From positions 2,794,484-2,858,483 of the forward strand of contig NZ_AP025523.1 of the NCBI RefSeq assembly GCF_027923555.1: a stretch of 64,000 nt of DNA, in the 5' to 3' direction. The translations under genes and the position numbers were made by a program. The notes under the pieces are model-generated. The model was not told the DNA's origin. It ran no database searches and worked only from the letters and a program-made list of their open reading frames with translations. Origin of the DNA: Vulcanimicrobium alpinum (GTDB taxonomy: Bacteria; Vulcanimicrobiota; Vulcanimicrobiia; Vulcanimicrobiales; Vulcanimicrobiaceae). Positions 40,781-47,687 of the stretch are shown in pieces (position 1 is the first letter of the stretch; every line of letters begins with the position of its first letter).

Positions 40781-41979
40781 CACGCGTCCGCCTGCGCGCG
40801 CTTGCGTTCGAGGATCGCGTCCCACAGCCGCGCGGCGAGCTCGCGTTTCGACCCGCTGCCCAGATCGCGCCGGCCGTCGGTGCCCCACAGCACCACGAGC
40901 GCGTTATCGACGTCGCCGAAGCCGCGCGTCCCGCCGACGTCGTTGACCGCGATCAGGTCGAGGTGCTTGCCGGCGAGCTTTTCGCGCGCGTGCGTTTCGA
41001 AATCGCTCGTCTCGGCGGCAAAGCCGACGAGGAACAGCGCGCCGTCGCGGCGCGCTCCCAGGCCGGCGAGGATGTCGGGGTTGCGCTCGAGCGCGATCGC
41101 GGTGACCTCCTCGGTCTTCTTCACCTTCTGATCGTGCGTCACGGCCGGCCGCCAGTCGGCGACCGCGGCGGTCGCGATCGCGATCGTCGCGCCGCCGGCG
41201 AGTTCGCGCACCGCGGCGTCCATCTCGCGCGCGGTGGTGACGCGCACCACGTGCGCGCCCGGAGGCGGCGAGGCCGTCGTCGGCCCCAGCACGAGATCGA
41301 CCGCCGCGCCGCGCGCGAGCGCCTCGGCGGCGAGCGCGATCCCTTGCGTCCCGGTTGCGGCGTTGGAGAGAAAGCGCACCGGATCGATCGGTTCGCGCGT
41401 CGGTCCGGCGGTGATCAGCACGCGCTCGCCGCGCAAGTCCTCGCGCGCGCCGAGCGCCTGCGCGATCGCCGCGAGCAGCGCGTCCTCGTCGGCGAGCCGA
41501 CCCGCCCCGTGTTCGCGCTCGGCGAGAAATCCGACGCCGGGCTCGACGATCGTCGCGCCGCGCCCGCGCAGCGTCGCGAGGTGCGCAGCGGTCGCGGGAT
41601 GCTCGAGCATCGACGTGTTCATCGCCGGCGCGAAGACGAGCGGCGCCCGCGTCGCCAGCAGCACGTTGCTCAGGAGATCGTCGGCGAGCCCGAGCGCGGC
41701 CTTCGCGATCGTGCTCGCGGTCGCGGGGACGACGGCGACCACCTCCGCGTCGCGCGCGAGCGCGATGTGGGGGATCGCGTCGACCTGCTCCCACAGCGAG
41801 GTGTGAACCGGACGCCGCGCGAGCGCCGCGAACGTCGCGGCGCCGACGAAACGCTCCGCGTCCTCGGTCATCACGACGTCGAGGACGGCGCCCTTCTGCA
41901 CCAGCCGGCTCGCCAGCGCCGCCGCTTTGTAGGCTGCGATTCCGCCGGTCACGCCGAGCAGAATCCGCCGGCCGTTCAC
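40780..41979 (-). CDS. coaBC: bifunctional phosphopantothenoylcysteine synthetase/decarboxylase
   Basis: A 399-residue fusion. The N-terminal flavodoxin-like CoaC half starts RILLGVTGGIAAYKAAALAS and contains the PAMNTSMLEHPA motif; the C-terminal CoaB half has VLITAGPTREPIDPVRFLSN, AATGTQGIALA, IATAAVADWRP and NDVGGTRGFG. In E. coli CoaC a cysteine (ACGDIG) in the flexible flap assists decarboxylation; the aligned segment here reads LAEREHGAGRL without cysteine. Coenzyme A synthesis from pantothenate is still likely, since other lineages vary here. It lies between panC and coaX. Confidence 0.93.
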   Translation of the reverse strand: MNGRRILLGVTGGIAAYKAAALASRLVQKGAVLDVVMTEDAERFVGAATFAALARRPVHTSLWEQVDAIPHIALARDAEVVAVVPATASTIAKAALGLADDLLSNVLLATRAPLVFAPAMNTSMLEHPATAAHLATLRGRGATIVEPGVGFLAEREHGAGRLADEDALLAAIAQALGAREDLRGERVLITAGPTREPIDPVRFLSNAATGTQGIALAAEALARGAAVDLVLGPTTASPPPGAHVVRVTTAREMDAAVRELAGGATIAIATAAVADWRPAVTHDQKVKKTEEVTAIALERNPDILAGLGARRDGALFLVGFAAETSDFETHAREKLAGKHLDLIAVNDVGGTRGFGDVDNALVVLWGTDGRRDLGSGSKRELAARLWDAILERKRAQADA

Positions 41980-41983
41980 CGCC

Positions 41984-42829
41984 TCACCGCTCGCCGTCCG
42001 CCGGAAGGATCGGTTCGTTGTCGATCAGTCGCGTCGCGCCGGCCCAGACGCTGCCGATCGCGAGCGCCGGCGGACGGACCGGATCGGCGGCCGCAAACGT
42101 GCGGGGGTCGACGACGTCGAGATACGCTTCGCGCAGCGGTTCACGCAGTTCGCCGCGCGCGCGGGCGACGATCCGCGCGCGGTCGGTCTCGCCGGCGCGC
42201 ACCGACGCGACGATCGCGTCGAGCGCGTGGTGGAGGGCCGGCGCGGCGGCGCGCTGCGAATCGTCGAGATAGATGTTGCGGCTCGAGAGAGCGAGGCCGT
42301 CGGCTTCGCGCACGGTCGGCGCGACCACGAGTTCCAGCCCCAGATTCAAGTCGGCGATCACGCGCTGCAGCACCGCGACCTGCTGCGCGTCCTTGGCGCC
42401 GAAGTAGGCGCGCTCGGGGTCGACGGTCGAGAACAGCTTCACGCACACCGTCGCGACGCCGCGGAAATGCCCCGGGCGCAGCGCGCCTTCGTAGCGGCTG
42501 CCGACGTCGCCGGGCTCGACCGACGTCGAGAACCCCGGCGGATACATCGTCGCGACATCGGGCGCGTAGACGAGATCGACGCCCGCCGCGCGCAACGTCG
42601 CGACGTCGTTGTCGAACGCACGCGGGTACCGTTCGAAGTCTTCGTTCGGGCCGAACTGCATCGGGTTCACGAAGACCGACGTGACGACGGTCGCATTTCC
42701 CGCGCGCGCCCGCTCGACGAGCGCGAGGTGTCCCGCGTGAAGCGCTCCCATCGTGGGTACGAGACCCACCGGACGCTCGGCGGCAGCCAAGACCGATCGG
42801 ACGTCAGCCGGGGTGCGGGCGATGTGCAC
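41984..42829 (-). CDS. panC: pantothenate synthetase
   Basis: A 281-residue PanC, which joins pantoate and beta-alanine with ATP. Motifs are VGLVPTMGALHAGHLALVER with the HIGH-like element, SVFVNPMQFGPNEDFERYPR, FRGVATVCVKLF, YFGAKDAQQVAVLQRV and ALSSRNIYL with the KMSKS-like element. It heads the panC-coaBC-coaX-dus operon, with four bases before coaBC, so vitamin B5 synthesis and its conversion to coenzyme A are grouped. Confidence 0.96.
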   Translation of the reverse strand: MHIARTPADVRSVLAAAERPVGLVPTMGALHAGHLALVERARAGNATVVTSVFVNPMQFGPNEDFERYPRAFDNDVATLRAAGVDLVYAPDVATMYPPGFSTSVEPGDVGSRYEGALRPGHFRGVATVCVKLFSTVDPERAYFGAKDAQQVAVLQRVIADLNLGLELVVAPTVREADGLALSSRNIYLDDSQRAAAPALHHALDAIVASVRAGETDRARIVARARGELREPLREAYLDVVDPRTFAAADPVRPPALAIGSVWAGATRLIDNEPILPADGER

Positions 42830-42831
42830 GT

Positions 42832-43128
42832 TCAGCCGCGCAGGACACGGAGCGTCGTGCGGCCCACAACGAAGGCTTGACCGACGTCGATCGCTTCGGG
42901 CGCGTCCAGCGGCCGGCCGGCGACGCGGGTCCCGTTCCGGCTGGCGAGATCGGCCAAACGTAAGAAGCCGTCGGGTTCTTCATAGAGTCGGGCGTGTTTG
43001 CGGGAAATATACCTGTCGATGGTAATGCAGGCGGTGGCCACCGCGTCATCACGGCCGATGGTGATCTCCCGCTCGAAAGCCCAAGTTTTCCCGTCGAGCG
43101 GGCCGCTCATCACCTCGAGGACGTACAT
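42832..43128 (-). CDS. FHA-domain protein
   Basis: A 98-residue protein that is nearly all FHA domain: WAFEREITIGRDDA, then ITIDRYISRKHARLYEEPDG, LADLASRNGTRVAGRPL and VGQAFVVGRTTLRVL. The GR, S..H and NG residues that read phosphothreonine peptides are all present. A partner kinase is not in the window. It sits two bases upstream of panC and divergent, across 57 bp, from a small plus-strand gene. Confidence 0.9.
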   Translation of the reverse strand: MYVLEVMSGPLDGKTWAFEREITIGRDDAVATACITIDRYISRKHARLYEEPDGFLRLADLASRNGTRVAGRPLDAPEAIDVGQAFVVGRTTLRVLRG

Positions 43129-43185
43129 CGCCGAACCGCCTTCGCGCGGTCGTGACGGCCGGTCCTCTCCGAAGGAAGCACACGC

Positions 43186-43398
43186 ATGGACAAGGACGAC
43201 GTTCAGCTGATGGAAATCGAGCCCGAAGCGCTGCGAGCCGCCGAGTTCATGCAGGCCGCCGAGGTCCTCGCGACGATGCCCGGAAAGCGCATCACGGCGG
43301 CGCGGCTCGAGGAGACGCGGATCGCGATCGAGACCGAAGACGGCACCGTGTATTTCTTCTACGGCTTCATGGGCGAGGAGAAGCCGCCGGCCTCGTAG
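43186..43398 (+). CDS. small acidic hypothetical protein
   Basis: A 70-residue protein with an acidic helical N-terminal half (LMEIEPEALRAAEFMQAAEV) and a strand-rich C-terminal half (ITAARLEETRIAIETEDGTV, then YFFYGFMGEE). A GAAGGAAG ribosome binding site precedes the ATG. It is divergent from the FHA gene and its 3' end overlaps that of the gamma-lyase-like gene by 40 bp. No family is recognised; it ends with TAG. Confidence 0.6.
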   Translation: MDKDDVQLMEIEPEALRAAEFMQAAEVLATMPGKRITAARLEETRIAIETEDGTVYFFYGFMGEEKPPAS

Positions 43399-44633
43399 AC
43401 CGCCTGGGCCGCGAAGACGGCGCCGAGAACCGCGTGCTCGGCGGTAATTCCGCCCTGAAGATACACCTCGAACGGCGGCCGCAGGGGCGCATCGCACGAG
43501 AGATCGATCGTCGCGCCGCTGACGAACGAGCCGCTCGACATGATGACCGGATCGACGTAGCCGGGCACCGGCCCGGGCTCGGGTGCGAAGCGCGCGTTGA
43601 CAGGCATTGCGCGCTGGAGACCGCGAGCGAAGGCGATCAGCCGCTCGCGGTCGCCGAGGCGAATCGCCTGCACGATGTCGGTGCGCAGGTCGCCCGGGAT
43701 CGGATCGACGGCGCAGCCCAGCTCGGCGAACAGCGCGGCGGCGAAGTCGAGGCCGCGCAGCGTCTCGGCGACGACCAGCGGCGCGTAGAACAGCCCCTGC
43801 ACGAGCGCCCGGCCGAATCCCAGCGTCGGGCCGAGACCGGCGCCGATTCCGGGCGCGAAGACGCGCGCCGCGATCCGTTCGATGAGATCGGCGCGGCCGG
43901 CGAGGTAGCCGCCGGTCGGGGCGAGACCGCCTCCGATATTCTTGATGAGCGAACCCGCGATCAAGTCGGCGCCCGCTTCGAGCGGTTCGCGTTCTTCGAC
44001 CAGTTCGCCGTAACAGTTGTCGACGAACACCACGGCCTCGCGATGCGCGCCGCGCACCACGTCGATGGTGGCCGCGATCGCGTCGATCGTGAGCGAGCGC
44101 CGCACGGCGTAGCCGCGCGAGCGCTGGACGAAGACGACCGCCGGGCGCTGCGCGCGCACCGCGTCGCGCAGCGCGTCGAGGTCGGTCTCGCCCGCGCCGG
44201 TCCGCGCGACCTCGGCGTAGCGCACGCCGCGTGAGACCAGCGAGTACGGCGCGGTCGCGATCGCGTGGCGCAACGTGTCGTAGGGTGCGCCGTTGGCGGC
44301 GAGCAGCGTTGCGCCGGGCGCGACGAGAGCGTCGAGTCCGGCGACGATCGCGTGCGTTCCGCTGACGATCGAGAGCCGCGCCAGCACACGCTCGGCGCGG
44401 AAGCAGCGCGCCAGCAGCGACTCGTACCGCTCGCGCGCGGCGTCGTCGTAGCCGTAGCCGGTGGTGCCGGCGAGGTCGGACTCCGCGATCCCCTCGTCGA
44501 GGAACGCGCGCAGCACGCGCGCGCGCACCGCGACGGCGCGCGGATCGCGGCGCTCCAGCCACGGTGCGGCGCGCACGGCGGCGTCGCGCACGCGGGGAGC
44601 GAGCGCGATGCCGTCGAGGAGCGCGTCGATCAC
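43359..44633 (-). CDS. methionine gamma-lyase family protein (aluminium-resistance type)
   Basis: A 424-residue PLP enzyme of the family often called methionine gamma-lyase or aluminium resistance protein. Motifs are GTTGYGYDDAARERYESLLA, VSGTHAIVAGLDALVAPGAT, FVQRSRGYAVRRSLTI, VFVDNCYGELVEEREP and the PLP lysine in GSLIKNIGGGLAPTGGY. Members probably cleave sulfur amino acids but are poorly studied. The start GTG at 44633 overlaps the stop of the EIIC gene (GTGA). Confidence 0.9.
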   Translation of the reverse strand: MIDALLDGIALAPRVRDAAVRAAPWLERRDPRAVAVRARVLRAFLDEGIAESDLAGTTGYGYDDAARERYESLLARCFRAERVLARLSIVSGTHAIVAGLDALVAPGATLLAANGAPYDTLRHAIATAPYSLVSRGVRYAEVARTGAGETDLDALRDAVRAQRPAVVFVQRSRGYAVRRSLTIDAIAATIDVVRGAHREAVVFVDNCYGELVEEREPLEAGADLIAGSLIKNIGGGLAPTGGYLAGRADLIERIAARVFAPGIGAGLGPTLGFGRALVQGLFYAPLVVAETLRGLDFAAALFAELGCAVDPIPGDLRTDIVQAIRLGDRERLIAFARGLQRAMPVNARFAPEPGPVPGYVDPVIMSSGSFVSGATIDLSCDAPLRPPFEVYLQGGITAEHAVLGAVFAAQAVYEAGGFSSPMKP

Positions 44634-45916
44634 GCCGAGTCCGCGCGTGCGACGGTGCGTTCGTAGACGCGCACGAACGGGAGCCAGATCGCCCCGGCGA
44701 TCGCGAGATTGACCGCGAGCAGCACCACGGCGCGCCAGTCGAGCGTGGCGAGGAAGACGTTCGCGAACGTCGGGACGCCGGAGGGGATGTAGAACACCGG
44801 CTTGCCGGCGAGACCGAGCGCCATCGCCGCGTAGGTCGTGATCGAGAGCACGAGCGGTGCGACGACGAACGGCACCGCCAGCACCGGATTGTACGCGAGC
44901 GGGAGTCCGAAGATGACCGGCTCGTTGATCCCGCACAGCGACGGCAGGATCGACGCCCACGCGATCTTCTTCAACCGCGGAACGCGGCTGCGCAGCAGCA
45001 GCGCGACGAGCGGGAGCGTCGCGCCGGCGCCGCCGGGAAAGACGAACAGAAACGTCGAGACGACGACGATGTGCGGGATCGGCGCGTGGTGGCCGTGCGC
45101 CGCCGTGTTCGCCGCCTGCAGGCTCAGGTAGACGGGGAGGACCAGCGCAGCGAGCAGCGCCGGCCCGTGGATCCCGACGAGCCACAGCGCCGCTTCGATC
45201 ACCGTGATGAGCGCGAGCGCGACGAAGCTGTCGCCGAGCGTCGCCAGCGGCGCGATCAGCGCCGCCAGCGCGCCTGCGAGCGAGACGTGCAGGACGAAGA
45301 GCAGCCCCGAGACGGCGTAGATCGCCAGACCGCCGATCACGTCGCCCTTGTAGGGACCGAAACGCCGGCGTCCGAGCGCAAGCGCCCCGGCCGTCGCCAG
45401 ACACACGACGATCGCGGTGAAGAGCCCGCTCACGCCGAGCGTCGTCGCGAACGCGCCCCAGCCGCTCTTTCCGCGCGAGAGCGCGAAGAACAGAAACGCC
45501 CGCACGGCGGCGGGCGGCATGACGATCCAGAACACGACGAACGAGATTCCGACCATCGGCGCTTCGGCGTACTTCAAGCGCACCGCGAGACGGTACGAGA
45601 GCGCGAGCGTCATCACGATCGACGCGAGCGCGAACGCCGGCTCGATCCCGGCGCGCAGCCGTTCCGCGACGTTCTCCCAGCCGTTGAGCGGAAACACTTG
45701 CGTGAGCAGGTAGAGCACGACGGCGATGAACGCGACCGGCAGCGTCTCGCGCAGCGCGTTCACCGCGGGTGCATCGGCGAAACGCTGCGCGTACGGCGCG
45801 ACCGCGCGTTCCAGCCGGGCGACGACGCCGTCGCCGGCCGGAAGCGGATAGGTCAGTTCGTCGGCGGGCTCAGAGCTTGCGGATGACGGCTTCGACGCGG
45901 CCGACGATGGAGACAT
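44630..45916 (-). CDS. PTS EIIC-like permease (lactose/cellobiose type)
   Basis: A 428-residue membrane protein of the CelB/LacE EIIC type with about ten helices. The substrate motif CGINEPVIFGLPLAYNPVLA is clear, and the last helices contain GKPVFYIPSGVPTFANVFLA. No EIIA, EIIB, HPr or Enzyme I gene is in the window, so it may work with distant components or as a stand-alone carrier. It overlaps the end of lexA by 47 bp if the ATG at 45916 is used; a later start is possible because the first 30 residues are serine-rich and not conserved. Confidence 0.85.
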   Translation of the reverse strand: MSPSSAASKPSSASSEPADELTYPLPAGDGVVARLERAVAPYAQRFADAPAVNALRETLPVAFIAVVLYLLTQVFPLNGWENVAERLRAGIEPAFALASIVMTLALSYRLAVRLKYAEAPMVGISFVVFWIVMPPAAVRAFLFFALSRGKSGWGAFATTLGVSGLFTAIVVCLATAGALALGRRRFGPYKGDVIGGLAIYAVSGLLFVLHVSLAGALAALIAPLATLGDSFVALALITVIEAALWLVGIHGPALLAALVLPVYLSLQAANTAAHGHHAPIPHIVVVSTFLFVFPGGAGATLPLVALLLRSRVPRLKKIAWASILPSLCGINEPVIFGLPLAYNPVLAVPFVVAPLVLSITTYAAMALGLAGKPVFYIPSGVPTFANVFLATLDWRAVVLLAVNLAIAGAIWLPFVRVYERTVARADSA

Positions 45917-46484
45917 CGTCGGCGTAGATTGGCGCCATAGCCGAGTTTTCCGGCTGGAGCCGGATCCGGCCGTCTTCGCGGAAGAACCGCTTCACGGTTG
46001 CTTCGCCGTCGATCATCGCGACGACGATCTCGCCGTTGCTCGCCGTCGGCTGCGGTTCGACGACGATGAGGTCGCCGTCGAGGATCGCCGCGTCGATCAT
46101 CGAGTCGCCTTTCACGCGCAGCATGAAGCCGCCGCGCCGCGGCGCCCACGCCGCCGGAAGGACGAAGTGGTCTTCGAGATTCTCGGTCGCGGTGATGGGA
46201 ACGCCGGCGGCGACCCGCCCGACGACCGGGAGCGTGACCGATTCGACCGCCGGGGGCTCGTCGCCGCTGCGCGACGCGACCAGCGCGCGCGGCTTGGTGG
46301 GATCGCGTTTGAGAAACCCGTGGCGCTCGAGCGTCTTGAGATGCGACTGCACCGTCGAGGACGACGAGAGCCCCACCCGTTCGCCGATCTCGCGGACCGA
46401 CGGCGGGTACCCGCGCTCGCTCGTGAAGTCGCGGATCACTTCGAGGATTCGCTGCTGCTTCTCGGTCGTGGCCCGCTCGGCCAT
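45870..46484 (-). CDS. lexA: SOS repressor LexA
   Basis: A 204-residue LexA. The winged helix-turn-helix is at 8-65 (QQRILEVIRDFTSERGYPPS, REIGERVGLSSSSTV). The self-cleavage site is A93-G94 (RVAAGVP), with catalytic S128 (GDSMIDAAILDGD) and K165 (ATVKRF). The start ATG at 46484 gives standard length. Two CGAAC-N4-GTTCG-type boxes lie in the divergent upstream region, one overlapping its -35 element, so it is autoregulated. Confidence 0.97.
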   Translation of the reverse strand: MAERATTEKQQRILEVIRDFTSERGYPPSVREIGERVGLSSSSTVQSHLKTLERHGFLKRDPTKPRALVASRSGDEPPAVESVTLPVVGRVAAGVPITATENLEDHFVLPAAWAPRRGGFMLRVKGDSMIDAAILDGDLIVVEPQPTASNGEIVVAMIDGEATVKRFFREDGRIRLQPENSAMAPIYADDVSIVGRVEAVIRKL

Positions 46485-46577
46485 CGATGCCCCCTTTGAG
46501 AATGCCACCCTGTAGGCACAGCGCGATGAGACGCTGCGGATCGGCGGAGCCGGGTAGGCGCCGCCCTCATTGACGCG

Positions 46578-46607
46578 ACCATACCACAGAAGCTGCGCGC
46601 GATGCAA
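46578..46607 (-). promoter_or_regulatory. lexA promoter
   Basis: On the minus strand, TTGCAT (46607-46602) and TATGGT (46583-46578) are separated by 18 bp, a good sigma-70-type promoter pointing to lexA. The -35 hexamer overlaps the SOS box at 46605-46618, so LexA binding would block it. Confidence 0.65.
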
Positions 46608-46618
46608 ACATACGTTCG
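46605..46618. promoter_or_regulatory. LexA binding site (SOS box 1)
   Basis: CAAACATACGTTCG matches the Gram-positive SOS box CGAACATATGTTCG at 12 of 14 positions. It overlaps the lexA -35 element. Confidence 0.8.
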
Positions 46619-46625
46619 AAAAACC

Positions 46626-46654
46626 TTGACGGCGGCACTCCATCTTGCTACCAT
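46626..46654 (+). promoter_or_regulatory. promoter of LysM (YneA-like) gene
   Basis: TTGACG (46626-46631) and TACCAT (46649-46654) are spaced by exactly 17 bp and point to the gene at 46701. The transcription start would fall at about 46661, at the edge of the second SOS box. Confidence 0.75.
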
Positions 46655-46662
46655 CTAGGGGA

Positions 46663-46676
46663 CGAACGAGCGTTCG
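46663..46676. promoter_or_regulatory. LexA binding site (SOS box 2)
   Basis: CGAACGAGCGTTCG has perfect CGAAC and GTTCG half-sites. It lies just downstream of the LysM-gene promoter, a position that blocks transcription when LexA is bound. Confidence 0.85.
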
Positions 46677-46700
46677 GCCCAACATCTAGGGGGAATCGGA

Positions 46701-46991
46701 ATGGCACTCTACCCAATCAAACGAGCGAAACCGACCCTCATGCCGCTGGTGGTGCTGGCCGGCCTGAGCCTGGCGGTGACGGTCCCGGCTCTCTCGAGCA
46801 CGGTCCACGCCGCACCTCCGGTGACGTACACGAACGCCACGGTCCGCTCCGGCGACACCCTCTGGTCCCTCGCGGAACGCAGCACCACATCCGGTGCCGA
46901 CGTCCAAGCGACGGTCGACCAAATCATCGCCGCCAACCACCTCGCCAACGCCAACCTCAGCGTCGGCCAACAACTCCGCATCCCCCACTAA
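46701..46991 (+). CDS. YneA-like SOS-controlled LysM protein
   Basis: A 96-residue protein with an N-terminal membrane anchor (residues 12-30) and one LysM domain (43-95: YTNATVRSGDTLWSLAERS, IIAANHLANANLSVGQQLRI). Size, anchor plus single LysM, divergent placement from lexA and an SOS operator in the promoter all match YneA of Bacillus, which halts cell division after DNA damage. LysM would hold it to peptidoglycan outside the inner membrane. A strong AGGGGGAA ribosome binding site precedes the ATG. Sequence similarity to YneA itself is low, so function is inferred from architecture and regulation. Confidence 0.8.
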   Translation: MALYPIKRAKPTLMPLVVLAGLSLAVTVPALSSTVHAAPPVTYTNATVRSGDTLWSLAERSTTSGADVQATVDQIIAANHLANANLSVGQQLRIPH

Positions 46992-47054
46992 CCAACAGCA
47001 CCCCACTCGCGCGAGCGCCTTCCCCCGCGCCCCGCGATCGCCAACCGTCCCCCG

Positions 47055-47088
47055 AAAAACGAGCCGCAAGGACGCGAGCTCGTTTTTT
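47055..47088. terminator. terminator after LysM gene
   Basis: AAAAACGAGC and GCTCGTTTTT (47055-47064, 47078-47087) form a 10-bp stem with a 13-nt loop that ends in a run of six T. The A-rich left side makes it bidirectional. Confidence 0.85.
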
Positions 47089-47229
47089 CATATCCCAACG
47101 CCACTCCGTCGCGAACAAATCCTTGCCCCCGATTCGCACGCAACCCAACCCCAAATTTTTCCTAGGACAAGCGTCAACTCCGCAACGCACACAGCGCAGC
47201 AACGCGCGCACCACCCACGACGCCGGGCG

Positions 47230-47354
47230 GGCGCGGCTTGGTCTCGGGGCGCTTTGCGCGGGCGCGAAGCCAGGATAGCGAGAGCGACCGCGCAACGCAG
47301 CGCCCTCGCGCGCACGACGCGCGCGAGGACACGTGCCCCGAACCAAGCCGCGCC
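47230..47354. repeat. large structured palindromic element (copy B)
   Basis: Arms at 47230-47250 and 47335-47354 are reverse complements apart from one extra base. Between them an inner hairpin has a 10-bp stem (47304-47313 with 47319-47328) and an ACGAC loop. The layout equals copy A at 23033-23316: outer arm ending CGGGGC, a CTTT-GCGCG-AAGC-AGGAT-GCGAGA segment, inner hairpin starting CCCTCGC with an ACGA loop, then the second arm. Arm sequences differ between copies while pairing is kept. It lies between two convergent genes, in a stretch from 46992 to 47394 that otherwise holds only a terminator. Confidence 0.78.
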
Positions 47355-47394
47355 GCCCCGGCCCCGAGCCACCACCGGCGACCAGCGCAGTGAG

Positions 47395-47607
47395 TCATCG
47401 CCCCCCCTGCACGACCACGACGCTATGTCCGTCATGTCGTTCGAGAAACACGAGCCCCTCGTCCATCCACCCGTCAAGGCCGCCGGAGAGATGCTTCTGC
47501 ACCTCGCGCACCACGTGCCGCCTGCTGCGCAGCCACTGCAACTCGGAACGCGGTGCCGCGAGCCACACCGCTTCTTCGCACTCCTCGCACTGATATCCGA
47601 ATCGCAT
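47395..47607 (-). CDS. small CxxC hypothetical protein
   Basis: A 70-residue protein starting MRFGYQCEECEEAVWLAAPR. A CxxC pair near the N-terminus suggests a zinc or thiol site, but the matching second pair of a zinc ribbon is absent. The rest (VREVQKHLSGGLDGWMDEGL, VFLERHDGHSVVVV) alternates helix and strand. It lies downstream of the terminator that ends the receptor gene. No family is recognised; support is composition and intact frame. Confidence 0.45.
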   Translation of the reverse strand: MRFGYQCEECEEAVWLAAPRSELQWLRSRRHVVREVQKHLSGGLDGWMDEGLVFLERHDGHSVVVVQGGR

Positions 47608-47630
47608 CGCACGACTATACCAACAAAACA

Positions 47631-47660
47631 GAAGCGGCCCCGCTTGCGCGGAGCCGCTTC
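47631..47660 (-). terminator. terminator of the TonB-type receptor gene
   Basis: GAAGCGGC pairs with GCCGCTTC, and an inner CCGC-TTGC-GCGG extends the stem past a one-base bulge on each side. On the minus strand TGTTTTGTTG follows. It stands 28 bp after the receptor stop. Confidence 0.85.
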
Positions 47661-47687
47661 CGTTCTCGATCGAGATGACCGCGAGAC

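Noticed and set aside
46992-47394. Overlapping minus-strand open frames of 70-170 codons in the spacer after the LysM gene
   Set aside because: They run through the terminator and the second palindrome and are arginine/alanine-rich; only the short CxxC frame at 47395-47607 looks protein-like.
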